NCBI RefSeq assembly: GCF_019351405.1
Contig: NZ_JAHWZX010000003.1
Coordinates: 186,001-250,000, forward strand
Direction of reading: 5' to 3'
Origin: Stakelama flava
GTDB lineage: Bacteria; Pseudomonadota; Alphaproteobacteria; Sphingomonadales; Sphingomonadaceae
DNA length: 64,000 nucleotides
The position numbers were made by a program, and so were the translations under genes. Below are positions 17,570-26,807 of the stretch, one piece after another. Each line of letters starts with the position of its first letter. The first letter of the stretch is position 1. Under the pieces are notes generated by a model. That model was not told the origin of the DNA. It made no database searches and saw nothing but the letters and a program-made list of their open reading frames with translations.

Positions 17570-18583
17570 TTAAAACGCCCGCGCCACCGCGAATTCGACC
17601 GCTTCGATCATCGCATCACGGGCCGCGCCGGATGGGAAACCGCTGATCGCGTCGATCGCGCGCTGGCCGTAATGCCGCGCCCGGGCCAGCGTGTCGTCGA
17701 CCGCGCGGGTATCACGCACGCGTCCAATCGCTTCGGCAAGGTCGGCATCGGTGTCGCGCCGCCCCTCGACCGCGTCCTTCCAGAATTTGCGCGCATCGTC
17801 GTCGCCGCGCGCATAAGCGAGGATCACCGGCAGCGTCATCTTCCCCTCGCGGAAATCGTCGCCAGCATCCTTGCCCATCGTCCCGGCATCGGACGTATAG
17901 TCGATCGCGTCGTCGACCAGCTGGAACGCGATGCCCAGATTGCGGCCATAGGCGTCGAGCGCCGCTTCATCGGCTTCGCTGCGTTCGGCGACGACCGCGC
18001 CGATGCGGCAGGCGGCGGCGAACAGCGCCGCCGTTTTCGCGCCGATAATTTCTAGATAGCGTTCTTCGGATGTTTCGATGCGGCGAACGGCGGTCAACTG
18101 ATTGACCTCGCCCTCGGCAATCACGGCCGATGCGTTGGCAAGGATTTTGAGCGCTTTCAGGCTGCCGTCCTCGACCATCAGTTCGAAGCTGCGCGAAAAC
18201 AGGAAGTCGCCGACCAGCACGCTGGCCGAATTGCCCCAGATAAGGTTCGCGGTACGCTTTCCCCGGCGAAGGTCGGAGCCATCGACGACATCGTCGTGCA
18301 GCAGCGTCGCGGTGTGGATGAACTCCACCGCCGCCGCCAGCTTGTGATGCCGCGCGCCCGAATAATCGAGCAGTCGTGCGCTCGCCAGCGTCAGCATCGG
18401 GCGAAGGCGTTTGCCGCCCCCGGCGATCAGGTGACCGGCAAGTTCCGGGATCAGCGGGATTTCCGACTGCATCCGGTCCAGAATTACGCTGTTGACCAGA
18501 TTCATGTCGTTCGCGACGAGGCTGATCATCGGATCGAGCGTCGGTTTGTCGCTTGGGGCGAGGCGGAGAACGGTTGCGGTCAT
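17570..18583 (-). CDS. Polyprenyl diphosphate synthase
   Basis: Trans-isoprenyl diphosphate synthase of 337 residues, probably making the long side chain of ubiquinone. The first aspartate-rich motif is DDVVD (97-101), within HTATLLHDDVVDGSDLRRG. The second is DDAID (about 222-226), preceded by FQLV. GGKRLRPML carries the Lys-Arg for diphosphate binding. Sphingomonads make ubiquinone-10, so decaprenyl diphosphate is the likely product, but chain length cannot be read from sequence by eye. It is divergent from chorismate mutase. Confidence 0.9.
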   Translation of the reverse strand: MTATVLRLAPSDKPTLDPMISLVANDMNLVNSVILDRMQSEIPLIPELAGHLIAGGGKRLRPMLTLASARLLDYSGARHHKLAAAVEFIHTATLLHDDVVDGSDLRRGKRTANLIWGNSASVLVGDFLFSRSFELMVEDGSLKALKILANASAVIAEGEVNQLTAVRRIETSEERYLEIIGAKTAALFAAACRIGAVVAERSEADEAALDAYGRNLGIAFQLVDDAIDYTSDAGTMGKDAGDDFREGKMTLPVILAYARGDDDARKFWKDAVEGRRDTDADLAEAIGRVRDTRAVDDTLARARHYGQRAIDAISGFPSGAARDAMIEAVEFAVARAF

Positions 18584-18683
18584 CGAATTGGCGATGTGGC
18601 GGCAAGCCGCGACAAACGCAAGTGTTGCCGGGGCCTCTCGCTATGGATAAGCGGCTTTTCGTACAACCGGAGGGACGCGCCGA

Positions 18684-18965
18684 ATGACCGATGATGTGCT
18701 CGCACGCTATCGCCAGAGCATCGACAATATCGATGCGGCGCTGATCCATATGCTTGCCGAGCGGTTCAAGATCACCCAGGCGGTCGGGGCGTACAAGGCG
18801 GACAAAGGGCTGCCCCCCGCCGATCCGGGGCGCGAGGAGCAGCAGATAGAGCGGCTGCGGCGGCTGGCGAGCGCTGCCGATCTGGACCCTGAATTTTCCG
18901 AAAAATTCCTGCGTTTCGTGATCGATGAGGTGATCCGCCACCATCAACGGGCGCGCGGGCAATAG
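18684..18965 (+). CDS. Chorismate mutase, AroQ type
   Basis: Converts chorismate to prephenate for Phe and Tyr synthesis. The 93 residues form an AroQ helical domain: RYRQSIDNIDAALIHMLAERFKI (the N-terminal Arg and Asp-Asp region), QAVGAYKADKGLPPADPGREEQQ (Lys and Arg of the active site) and a C-terminal helix ending HHQRARGQ. The single-domain, cytosolic form fits the separate monofunctional prephenate dehydratase encoded at 27.7 kb. It is convergent with smc. Confidence 0.9.
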   Translation: MTDDVLARYRQSIDNIDAALIHMLAERFKITQAVGAYKADKGLPPADPGREEQQIERLRRLASAADLDPEFSEKFLRFVIDEVIRHHQRARGQ

Positions 18966-18989
18966 TCGCCAGGGGATTGTCGCCGGCGG

Positions 18990-21900
18990 CTATTCGGCCG
19001 CGACCAGTTCCTCCGCCGTGCCGAGGTCGACCGAGACAAGGCGGCTGACCCCCTGTTCGACCATCGTCACGCCGAACAGGCGATGCATGCGGCTCATCGT
19101 CGCTGCATTGTGCGTGACGATCAGATAGCGAGTGCGCGTTTCGCGCGTCATCCGGTCGAGAAGGTCGCAGAACCGGTCGATATTGGCATCGTCGAGCGGC
19201 GCATCGACTTCGTCCAGTACGCAGATCGGCGCGGGGTTGGTCAGGAACAGGCCAAAGATCAGCGCAACCGCGGTCAGCGCCTGCTCGCCGCCCGACAGCA
19301 GCGTCAGCGATTGCAGCTTCTTCCCCGGCGGCTGCGCCATGATTTCCAGCCCCGCTGCGAGCGGATCGTCCGAATCGACCATTTCAAGATGCGCCGCGCC
19401 GCCGTTGAACAGCGTGGTGAACAGGCGTTGGAAATGGCCGTCCACCGCCTCGAACGCGGCGGTCAGGCGCTGACGCCCTTCGCGGTTCAGCGTGCCGATC
19501 GATCCGCGCAGGCGGTTGACCGCCTGACCCAGTTCCTCGCGCTCGGCAAGGTTGGACTGCGCGGCGTCCTCCAGTTCCTGCAGCTCGCTTTCGGCGACCA
19601 GATTGACCGGGCCGATACGTTCGCGTTCCAGCGTCAGCTTTTCATGCCGCGCCGATTCTTGCGCCGGGGTGGCGACATCGGACGAATCGAACCCTGCTTT
19701 TTGCGGCAGCAGCGGTGGCGGACATTCGAAGCGTTCGCCCGCCACGCGGCCCATCTCGATCCGCCGCGCCTCCTGATTCTCCGCGCGCGCCGCCGCCCCC
19801 GCGCGCGCTTCGCGTGCTTCGGAAAGCGATTCGGAAGCGATGCGCGCCTTTTCCTCGGTATCGCGCAACGTGTCGGCAGCGCGCTGTTCGGCGCTTGCGG
19901 CTGCCTCGGCATCGACCGTGCCGCGTTCGACCGCGTCGTGCGCTTCGCCGATCGCGGTGTCGAGTGCGGCGGGCCTGTCGGCCAGCGCTTCGCTCTCGCG
20001 CCGCAACTCGCCCTCGCGCTTGTCGATCTGCGCGATGCGGCGTGTGGCTTCGCCGGCGCGCGACTTCCAGCCGCGACTATCGGCGGCGGCGACGGCGGCC
20101 CGTTCGCGTGCCTGCGCGATATCGGCGTCGAGTCGCTGCCGTTCGGCGCGCGCGCTTGCGACTGCGCCGCGTTTTTGCTGTGCCGCTTGCGACAGATGTT
20201 CGACGCGTTCGGATGTGGCGCTGCCATCGGGAAGCGCCGCCACCGCGCGTTCGGCCGTATCGAGAGCCTCGTTCGCCTCCGCCAGTTCATTTTCCGCGCG
20301 CTCGCGCCGCTGGTTCAGGTCGCTGCGCTGCCCCGCCAGCCGTTCCAGCGCGGCCGATGCGCGATCCTCGCTACGGGCGGCCTCGCGCGCCTCACGCTCG
20401 CTTGTTTCAATCATGCCTCGGGCTTCGGCAGCGTCGCTGCGCGCCTTTGCGATACGGTGTTCGATTTTCGCGCGTTCGGCATCGGCTGCCTCGACGGCGG
20501 CAAGCGCGGCGGGGCGGGCCGCTGCGATCGCGCGCAGCCGGTTGATGCGTTCGAGCCGTTCGGCGGCGGCCGCACCCTCCGACCTGGCGATATAGCCGTC
20601 CCAGCGGCGCAGCGTGCCTGTGCGCGTCACCAGCCTTTGCCCGACCGAGAGCGGTTGGCCGTGATCGGTGTCGGCGACCAGAATCTGCGCCAGCCGCCGG
20701 GCGAGCGCGAGTGGCGCTTCGACATGGTCGGCCAGCGGTGACGTGTCGGCCGCGGCGTCGGGATCGCCGGCTTGTGGCTCCGCGCCCGCCCAGTAGCGAT
20801 CCGCCTGACCATCCAGCCCCGCTTCCAGATCGTCGCCCAGCGCGGCGGCAAGTGCGCGTTCATAGCCCGGTTCGGGACTGACATGATCGATCAGCCGGTC
20901 GCCCGAATCGCGCTTGGTCGCCTTGGTCAGCGCGGCGGCCTCGCTGTCGAGCGCGGCGAGGTCGGCATGGGCGGCCGCGCGAACCGTTTGCGCCTGTTCC
21001 TGTTCGGCGAACGCCGCAGCCTCATCCGCATCGGCGCGATTCAGGCGCTCGCGGGCGGTTTCCGCATGGTCGAGCGCCGCCACGCGCGCCTTTGCCGAGC
21101 TATCGCGTTCGGCGGCAAGCGGTGCTTCATCGGCGAGTGCCGCGATCTCGTCCGCGATCCGGCTGACGTCGCGCTGGTGTCGCTGGTGGCGTTCGCGCGC
21201 TGCGGAAAGTGCCGCTTGCGCGACCCGCGCATCGGCAGTCTCGCTCGCCTGCGCGGCGAGCGCCTGTGCGAGCGCCACCTCGGCATCGCGCGAATCGCGT
21301 TCGGCGGTGGCCAGCCGCGCGTCGAGTTCGGGTATCCGCGCCGTCGCCGCGGCGATCCGCTGGTCGAGTTCCTTTGCTTCGGCGGTCAGTCGCGTAATCG
21401 CCTGACTGGCATCATTGGCGAGTTCGCCCTCGCGTTCGCGATCGTCGGCGATACGCGAAAGCCCCGTTTCCAGTTCGCCCAGACGGCGGCACAGCGTGTC
21501 GCGCTCGGTCTCCAGCGTTTGCAGCTTGTGGCGCGCGGCATTCGCGGCATCGCGCGCGGCAAAGGCGGCGGATCGTGCGGTGCCCAGCGCATCGGCGGCG
21601 GCGCGTTGATGCGCTGCCGCGGCGGCCTGCGCTTCGGCGCGCTCGGTCACCAGCGCTTCTGCCGCTGCCGCTTCGGCCTTGGCGGTTTTTTCCGCCTCTG
21701 CCGCGTCGCGCCAGCGCGCGAAGATCATCCGCCCCTCGGCAATGCGGATTTCGTCGGACAGGCGGCGATATTTCTCCGCCTGCCGTGCCTGGCGCTTAAG
21801 CGCGGCGGCGCGGGCGTCCTGATCCGAAATAACCTCGTCCAGCCGGGCGAGATTGGCTTCGGTCGCGCGCAGCCGCTGTTCGGCGTCCTTGCGCCGGACA

Positions 21901-22397
21901 TGCAGACCGGCGATCCCCGCCGCTTCCTCCAGCATCTGCCGCCGCTCGGCGGGCTTGGCGGAGATGACTGCGCTGATCCTGCCCTGGCTGACCAGCGCGG
22001 GCGAATGCGCGCCCGTCGCCGCATCGGCGAACAGCAGCGCGACATCCTTTGCACGAACATCGCGGCCGTTGATGCGATATGCGGACCCGGCGCCGCGTTC
22101 GATACGGCGCACGATCTCTACCTCGTCCGCGTCGCCGACATCCTCGGCCAGGATCGACACTTCGGCGAAATCGCGCTGCGGCCGGCTGCCCGTGCCGGCG
22201 AAGATCACGTCCTCCATCCCCGAACCGCGCATCGATTTGGGGCTGTTCTCCCCCATCGCCCAGCGCAGCGCTTCGAGCAGGTTGGACTTTCCGCAGCCAT
22301 TGGGGCCGACCACGCCGGTCAGCCCCGGTTCGATGCGCAGGTCGGCGGGTTCGACAAAGCTCTTGAAGCCCGAAAGCCGGAGCCTTTTTATCTGCAC
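18990..22397 (-). CDS. smc: Chromosome segregation SMC protein
   Basis: ATPase core of the bacterial condensin, which organises and segregates the chromosome with ScpA and ScpB. The 1135 residues show a Walker A (GPNGCGKS, 31-38), long Ala/Glu/Arg-rich coiled coils on both sides of a hinge around residues 490-640, the ABC signature LSGGEQALTA and Walker B ICVLDEVDAPLDDAN near the C-terminus. The length is normal. It ends a minus-strand group with two thiol-disulfide proteins and dciA, a gene order often seen in alphaproteobacteria. Confidence 0.96.
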   Translation of the reverse strand: MQIKRLRLSGFKSFVEPADLRIEPGLTGVVGPNGCGKSNLLEALRWAMGENSPKSMRGSGMEDVIFAGTGSRPQRDFAEVSILAEDVGDADEVEIVRRIERGAGSAYRINGRDVRAKDVALLFADAATGAHSPALVSQGRISAVISAKPAERRQMLEEAAGIAGLHVRRKDAEQRLRATEANLARLDEVISDQDARAAALKRQARQAEKYRRLSDEIRIAEGRMIFARWRDAAEAEKTAKAEAAAAEALVTERAEAQAAAAAHQRAAADALGTARSAAFAARDAANAARHKLQTLETERDTLCRRLGELETGLSRIADDREREGELANDASQAITRLTAEAKELDQRIAAATARIPELDARLATAERDSRDAEVALAQALAAQASETADARVAQAALSAARERHQRHQRDVSRIADEIAALADEAPLAAERDSSAKARVAALDHAETARERLNRADADEAAAFAEQEQAQTVRAAAHADLAALDSEAAALTKATKRDSGDRLIDHVSPEPGYERALAAALGDDLEAGLDGQADRYWAGAEPQAGDPDAAADTSPLADHVEAPLALARRLAQILVADTDHGQPLSVGQRLVTRTGTLRRWDGYIARSEGAAAAERLERINRLRAIAAARPAALAAVEAADAERAKIEHRIAKARSDAAEARGMIETSEREAREAARSEDRASAALERLAGQRSDLNQRRERAENELAEANEALDTAERAVAALPDGSATSERVEHLSQAAQQKRGAVASARAERQRLDADIAQARERAAVAAADSRGWKSRAGEATRRIAQIDKREGELRRESEALADRPAALDTAIGEAHDAVERGTVDAEAAASAEQRAADTLRDTEEKARIASESLSEAREARAGAAARAENQEARRIEMGRVAGERFECPPPLLPQKAGFDSSDVATPAQESARHEKLTLERERIGPVNLVAESELQELEDAAQSNLAEREELGQAVNRLRGSIGTLNREGRQRLTAAFEAVDGHFQRLFTTLFNGGAAHLEMVDSDDPLAAGLEIMAQPPGKKLQSLTLLSGGEQALTAVALIFGLFLTNPAPICVLDEVDAPLDDANIDRFCDLLDRMTRETRTRYLIVTHNAATMSRMHRLFGVTMVEQGVSRLVSVDLGTAEELVAAE

Positions 22398-22437
22398 CCG
22401 TGCATCCTTATAGGCACCGAAACGCCGTGCGGCGGTA

Positions 22438-23175
22438 TCAGGCGCCCGCCGCCTTCAGCTTCGGTTCGAGCTGCGACCAGGTGACGGCGTCGTCAACCTG
22501 TTCGCCGTTGATGAAGAAACTGGGGGTGCCGCTGACGCCCTTCTGCCCCGCCTGCTGCATCTCTTTGCTCAGCCGGTCGATCGTCGCCTGATCGGTGAGG
22601 CACGCGCGCGCCTTGTCGGCGGTCATACCGCGTTTCTGCATGAAATCGATCACGCCCATCTTTTCGCCCAGCATGACCGCGATTTTTGTCGGCTCCATCG
22701 TCTGCATCTGCTGCTTGGCAGAATCTGGCATGCTGGTGAACTTGTCGGCGAAGTCAGGCTGCGCCTGGAACATCTGTTCGAGCACCGGGAAGAAGGCGTC
22801 GTCGTCAACACATTCGCCGAGGATCGTGGTCGGCAGATCGAGCGCGCCATGGACCAGGAAGTCGCGGAACTCGAAGCTGACCTTGCCGCTGTTCACATAG
22901 TTTTCGATCAGCGGATCGAACCCGTCCTGTTCGAACTTGCGGCAGGTCGGGCACATGCGCGAACCATACTCCACCAGCTTGATCGGTGCATCGGGATTGC
23001 CCATTCGGTGGCCCAGATCGGTTTTTGCAACGACGTCGCGCCATTGCTTGCCCGCAGGCGCGGTTGCCGACGCAACCGGAGAGGCGGGCGTGCTGGCGGC
23101 GGCATTGCCCGCATCGCCGCCACCCGAACAGGCGGCCAGCGCCAGCAGGGGCGCAATCAGGAACCACAAACGCAT
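22438..23175 (-). CDS. DsbA-family thioredoxin-fold lipoprotein
   Basis: 245 residues. MRLWFLIAPLLALAAC is a lipoprotein signal with lipidated Cys16, followed by an Ala/Pro/Ser linker. A thioredoxin fold (Thioredoxin_4 type) has the redox pair C75-P-T-C78 and the cis-Pro region GVSGTPSFFINGEQ. It probably oxidises or isomerises disulfides in the periplasm. The frame continues 22 codons upstream, but ATG 23175 gives the signal peptide. It lies 40 nt before smc and 13 nt after a second dsbA-like gene. Confidence 0.9.
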   Translation of the reverse strand: MRLWFLIAPLLALAACSGGGDAGNAAASTPASPVASATAPAGKQWRDVVAKTDLGHRMGNPDAPIKLVEYGSRMCPTCRKFEQDGFDPLIENYVNSGKVSFEFRDFLVHGALDLPTTILGECVDDDAFFPVLEQMFQAQPDFADKFTSMPDSAKQQMQTMEPTKIAVMLGEKMGVIDFMQKRGMTADKARACLTDQATIDRLSKEMQQAGQKGVSGTPSFFINGEQVDDAVTWSQLEPKLKAAGA

Positions 23176-23188
23176 CGAAACCAGTCTC

Positions 23189-23851
23189 CTATTTTGAATC
23201 CTGCGCGGCCGCGATGCGCGCTTGCACCGAGGGCCAGTCATTTACATCGAGCAGCGCGCCGTTGACCGCGAAGCTGGGCGTGCCTTCGATCTTAGTCCAC
23301 ACCTGTTTCGCATTTGTCGTCAGCCGGGCAAGCGCCGCGCCGTTAACGGTGCACGCGGCCAGTGCCGCCTTATCCATGCCTGCCTGTTCGACGATTGCGG
23401 GAAGCGGGGTCGCGGCGACCACCGCCGCAATATCCTTGCCCGTCAGTTCGGGTACGCGCGTGTAAAAAGCGGGGTCGCGGCGAGCGGCGTTGTACAGTTC
23501 CTCCTGCCGGGCGAAAAATGCCCTGTGCAGCGAAAGTGCGAGATCGGGCGGGGCGCAGCGCACCAGCATCGCCTCCGCCACGTCGAGCGGGTCGCGCACG
23601 GCGGGGATCAGCCGCACCCGCAGCGTGCCGCTGGCGGCCATCGCCTCGATCGCGTCATCGGCCTCCTCGGCGAAATGCGCACAATGCGGGCAGGTATAGC
23701 TTAGATATTCGTCCAGCGTGACCGGTGCCGAAGCGGCGCCGAACACCAGATCCGCCCCCTCTTGCGAAACCGCCATTGGCGTGACCGGATGGCCCTGCGA
23801 GAGCGCGGGGGAAACCAGCAGCGCGGCAAGCGCCGCGAAAAACAGACGCAT
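23189..23851 (-). CDS. DsbA-family thiol:disulfide protein
   Basis: 220 residues from ATG 23851: a signal peptide (MRLFFAALAALLVSPALSQ), then a DsbA-like fold with redox pair C54-P-H-C57 in YTCPHCAHF and a cis-Pro loop IEGTPSFAVNGALL. CPHC is the DsbA active site, suggesting an oxidase. The ATG overlaps the stop of dciA (TGATG), which fixes the start; a TTG at 23854 is less likely. The tandem arrangement with the following lipoprotein gene suggests duplication followed by divergence. Confidence 0.9.
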   Translation of the reverse strand: MRLFFAALAALLVSPALSQGHPVTPMAVSQEGADLVFGAASAPVTLDEYLSYTCPHCAHFAEEADDAIEAMAASGTLRVRLIPAVRDPLDVAEAMLVRCAPPDLALSLHRAFFARQEELYNAARRDPAFYTRVPELTGKDIAAVVAATPLPAIVEQAGMDKAALAACTVNGAALARLTTNAKQVWTKIEGTPSFAVNGALLDVNDWPSVQARIAAAQDSK

Positions 23852-24387
23852 CAACTGATCTTTCCAAGCTTGGGAATGTGGACCACCGGTTGTTCGACGC
23901 TCATCGCCAGCGCGCCCAGAACCTCGCGAAGTTCGGGATCGGCGATGGCGCGCAATCCTTCGCCCAGTTCACCGGGGCGGGTGGGGGTTGGCGATGGCGG
24001 GGCAGGGCGTCGGGGGCGGCTGACCACGCCCTGACGAAACTGGACGCGCGCGACGGCGGGATAGCCGAAAAACCGGTTCACGCGTTCGATGATTTCCGGC
24101 GCGATATGCTGCATCATCGTGCCATGCGCGCCCGCCACGGTCAGCGCGAGCACGCCTTCGCTGCGTTCGCCGCGCGGAAAACGGATCGATTCGGGGCTGG
24201 AAACGCGCGCATAGCGTTCGCCGACGATTTCGGGCCAGCGGCTGACGATCGCGCTCTGTACGAAGCCATAGCGGCGGAATGCCGCGCGCCCGACATCAGG
24301 CAGCAGTTCGGAAAGCGCGCGCGCATGGCCATAACGGCGCTCGCCCGCTTTCGCTTTTCCCGGATTTCGATTCCCGCTCTTCGTCAT
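23851..24387 (-). CDS. DciA/DUF721 family protein
   Basis: 178 residues of the DUF721 family. The N-terminal domain contains RRYGFVQSAIVSRWPEIVGERYARVSSPESIRF and then LTVAGAHGTMMQHIAPEIIERVNRFFG, the KH-like fold of DciA. A Pro-rich linker and a short C-terminal helix follow. In bacteria lacking DnaC, DciA loads the replicative helicase DnaB. Alphaproteobacterial versions in this dsbA-smc context are assigned to the family by pattern, and a DnaB role here is inferred. ATG 24387 is preferred over GTG 24396. It is divergent from mutY, whose start is only 28 bp away. Confidence 0.8.
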   Translation of the reverse strand: MTKSGNRNPGKAKAGERRYGHARALSELLPDVGRAAFRRYGFVQSAIVSRWPEIVGERYARVSSPESIRFPRGERSEGVLALTVAGAHGTMMQHIAPEIIERVNRFFGYPAVARVQFRQGVVSRPRRPAPPSPTPTRPGELGEGLRAIADPELREVLGALAMSVEQPVVHIPKLGKIS

Positions 24388-24414
24388 CGCGTCCACTCAT
24401 GCCATAGGCGGCGC

Positions 24415-25467
24415 GTGCCCGCCAAGCTTCCTTCGACCATCGCCCCTTCGCTTCTTGCCTGGTATGATCGTCATGCCCGCGATCTTCCCTGGCGCAGTCC
24501 GCCCGGAAACGCGCCCGGCGATGCGTATCGGGTGTGGCTGTCGGAGGTAATGCTGCAACAGACGCAGGTCGCGACGGTGAAACCCTATTTCGACGCCTTT
24601 ACACGCCGCTGGCCCGATTTCGCCGCGCTCGCAGGTGCACAGGATGCCGATGTCATGGCCGCATGGGCTGGACTGGGCTATTATGCCAGGGCGCGCAACA
24701 TGCTGGCCTGCGCGCGCGCAGTGGTATGGGAACATGGCGGTAAATTGCCCGATAGCGAGGCGGGGCTTCGTGCGCTGCCCGGTATCGGCGATTACACCGC
24801 CGCCGCGATCGCCGCGATCGCCTTTGAACGCCGCGCGGTTGTGGTCGATGCCAATGTCGAACGCGTCGTCGCCCGGCTTGCCGCGCTGCAAACACCGCTG
24901 CCGCGCGGCAAGGCGGAGGTTCGCGCGCTCGCCGATCAGGTAACGCCCGATGCGCGCGCCGGCGATTTCGCCCAGGCGATGATGGACCTTGGCGCGACGA
25001 TCTGCATCGCCCGGCGGCCGCAATGCATGCTCTGCCCGCTGTCGGCGGATTGTCGCGCGTGCGCCACGGGCGAACCCGAAGCCTATCCCCGGCGCGAAGC
25101 CAAAAAGGCGCGGCCGCATCGTCACGGCACGATCTTCTGGCTTGAACGCGCTGGCAAGGTGCTGCTGGTGCGTCGCCCGGACAAGGGGATGCTGGGCGGG
25201 ATGCGCGCCCTGCCCACCGGTCCGTGGCAGGCGGTGCCGCCGGGACTGGACGGCGCACCGGTGGAGGGCGACTGGGCGATGACCGGAAAATCCGTTCAGC
25301 ATGGCTTCACCCATTTTACGCTCGATGCTGCGCTTGCGGCGTGCAGCGTCACCGGGCACATCGGGGATAACAGCGGCGAATGGTGGGACATCGACGATAT
25401 CGAATCGGCCGGTCTGCCAACGCTTTTCGCCAAAGCGGCCAGGATTATGAGGAGCTACGAATGCTGA
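24415..25467 (+). CDS. mutY: A/G-specific adenine glycosylase
   Basis: Base-excision repair enzyme that removes A mispaired with 8-oxoguanine. 350 residues from GTG 24415, the only start before the conserved region. Catalytic Glu44 lies in WLSEVMLQQTQV. The helix-hairpin-helix and catalytic Asp region is LPGIGDYTAAAIAAIAF...VVDANVERV. The [4Fe-4S] ligands follow C-x6-C-x2-C-x5-C (CIARRPQCMLCPLSADC). A C-terminal Nudix-like domain (about 230-350) recognises 8-oxoG. The next gene overlaps its end by 7 nt. Confidence 0.95.
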   Translation: MPAKLPSTIAPSLLAWYDRHARDLPWRSPPGNAPGDAYRVWLSEVMLQQTQVATVKPYFDAFTRRWPDFAALAGAQDADVMAAWAGLGYYARARNMLACARAVVWEHGGKLPDSEAGLRALPGIGDYTAAAIAAIAFERRAVVVDANVERVVARLAALQTPLPRGKAEVRALADQVTPDARAGDFAQAMMDLGATICIARRPQCMLCPLSADCRACATGEPEAYPRREAKKARPHRHGTIFWLERAGKVLLVRRPDKGMLGGMRALPTGPWQAVPPGLDGAPVEGDWAMTGKSVQHGFTHFTLDAALAACSVTGHIGDNSGEWWDIDDIESAGLPTLFAKAARIMRSYEC

Positions 25468-26807
25468 ACAAGCGGCTTGGAATCGCGCTGGCGGCGATGG
25501 CCGTACTGGCGGCCGGCCAGCCGGTGCTCGCCGGACAGGGCGTAGTCGGCCGGGGGGGCGGGCAGGGGATGTCCGAACATTCGGGCGAAACCGCCAAGGC
25601 GATTGAACTGCCGAAAACCGCCGCCTTCGCCAGGCAATTCGTCACCGACGATCGCGCACCGGGAATCGTCGCCGCGATCGGGGCCGACGGCAATGCCGCG
25701 ACCTTTGTCGCCGACGGAACCATCGCCGACGATTCGGATGCCAAGGCTGGCCCGGACACGCTGTGGCGCGTCTATTCGATGACGAAGCCGATCACTGCGA
25801 TGGCGGCGATGACGCTGATCGAGGACGGCAAGATGTCGCTCGACCAGCCGGTGAGCGACTTTCTGCCCGCGTTCAAAAATATGAAGGTGCTGGTGAAGCC
25901 GGACACCGAGAGCCTGGAAAGCCGCCCGGCGAAAAATCCTATCACCATCCGCAACCTGCTCACCCATACGGCGGGCCTTGGCTATTCGATCATCACCAAG
26001 GGCGCGCTGTTGAAGGAATATGAAGCAAACGGCATTCTTCCCGCGACGATCAGCCGGGGGTATGAAAAGGGCGTGCGGGCGACCCGCCCCGCTTCGCTTG
26101 CCGAATTCGCCGACCGGGTCGCCAAGCTGCCGCTGATTGCCGATCCCGGCACCAAATGGAGCTATTCGATCGGGCTGGACGTCATGGGCCGGGTGATCGA
26201 GGTGGCGAGTGGCATGCCCTTCGACCAATATGTCAATCAGCGCATTCTGACCCCGCTGAAGATGGAATCGACCTGGTGGACGGTGCCCGCCGATCAGAAG
26301 AACCGGCTGGCCACCAACTATATCTGGATGGGCGATACGCGCGTTCCCGTCGATCCCGGTGCGACGTCGGTGTTCCTCGATCCGCCAAGCTTTCCCTATG
26401 GCGGGGCGGGGCTGGTGATGTCCGCGCGCGATTACGACCGCTTCCTGCACATGCTGCAAAATGGCGGGTCGCTCGACGGGGTTCAGGTGATGAAGCCCGA
26501 AACGGTGAAGCTCGCCATGTCGAACCTGCTGCCCAAAGGCGTGACCTTCACCGGGGTCGACGGATCGACCGGCGGCGCGGCGGGACCGAAAATGGGTTTC
26601 GGTGCAGGGGGTTCGGTCTATCTGGACGATGTTCCGGGCGGGCCGGGCAAGGGCACCTATGGCTGGGGCGGCGCTGCCGGCACCATCGCATGGGTCGATC
26701 CGGAGAAACAGGTGCGCGGCACGATCATGGTCAATTACATTCCCGCCGACAAATGGCCGCTGCGCCGCGAAATGGTTTCGCGAATCTATTCCGATCTGGG
26801 CAAGTGA
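25461..26807 (+). CDS. Serine hydrolase, beta-lactamase/esterase family
   Basis: A 448-residue secreted protein of the class C beta-lactamase-like fold. MLNKRLGIALAAMAVLAAGQ is a signal peptide. The nucleophile motif SMTK (Ser106-Lys109) lies in LWRVYSMTKPITAMAAMTLIEDG. The second motif is WSYSIGLDVMG (Tyr-Ser) and a KTG-like position falls in the YGWGGAAGT region. Such proteins include esterases, D-aminopeptidases and penicillin-binding homologs; the substrate is unknown. ATG 25461 overlaps mutY, and its stop overlaps the nudC GTG start. Confidence 0.88.
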   Translation: MLNKRLGIALAAMAVLAAGQPVLAGQGVVGRGGGQGMSEHSGETAKAIELPKTAAFARQFVTDDRAPGIVAAIGADGNAATFVADGTIADDSDAKAGPDTLWRVYSMTKPITAMAAMTLIEDGKMSLDQPVSDFLPAFKNMKVLVKPDTESLESRPAKNPITIRNLLTHTAGLGYSIITKGALLKEYEANGILPATISRGYEKGVRATRPASLAEFADRVAKLPLIADPGTKWSYSIGLDVMGRVIEVASGMPFDQYVNQRILTPLKMESTWWTVPADQKNRLATNYIWMGDTRVPVDPGATSVFLDPPSFPYGGAGLVMSARDYDRFLHMLQNGGSLDGVQVMKPETVKLAMSNLLPKGVTFTGVDGSTGGAAGPKMGFGAGGSVYLDDVPGGPGKGTYGWGGAAGTIAWVDPEKQVRGTIMVNYIPADKWPLRREMVSRIYSDLGK

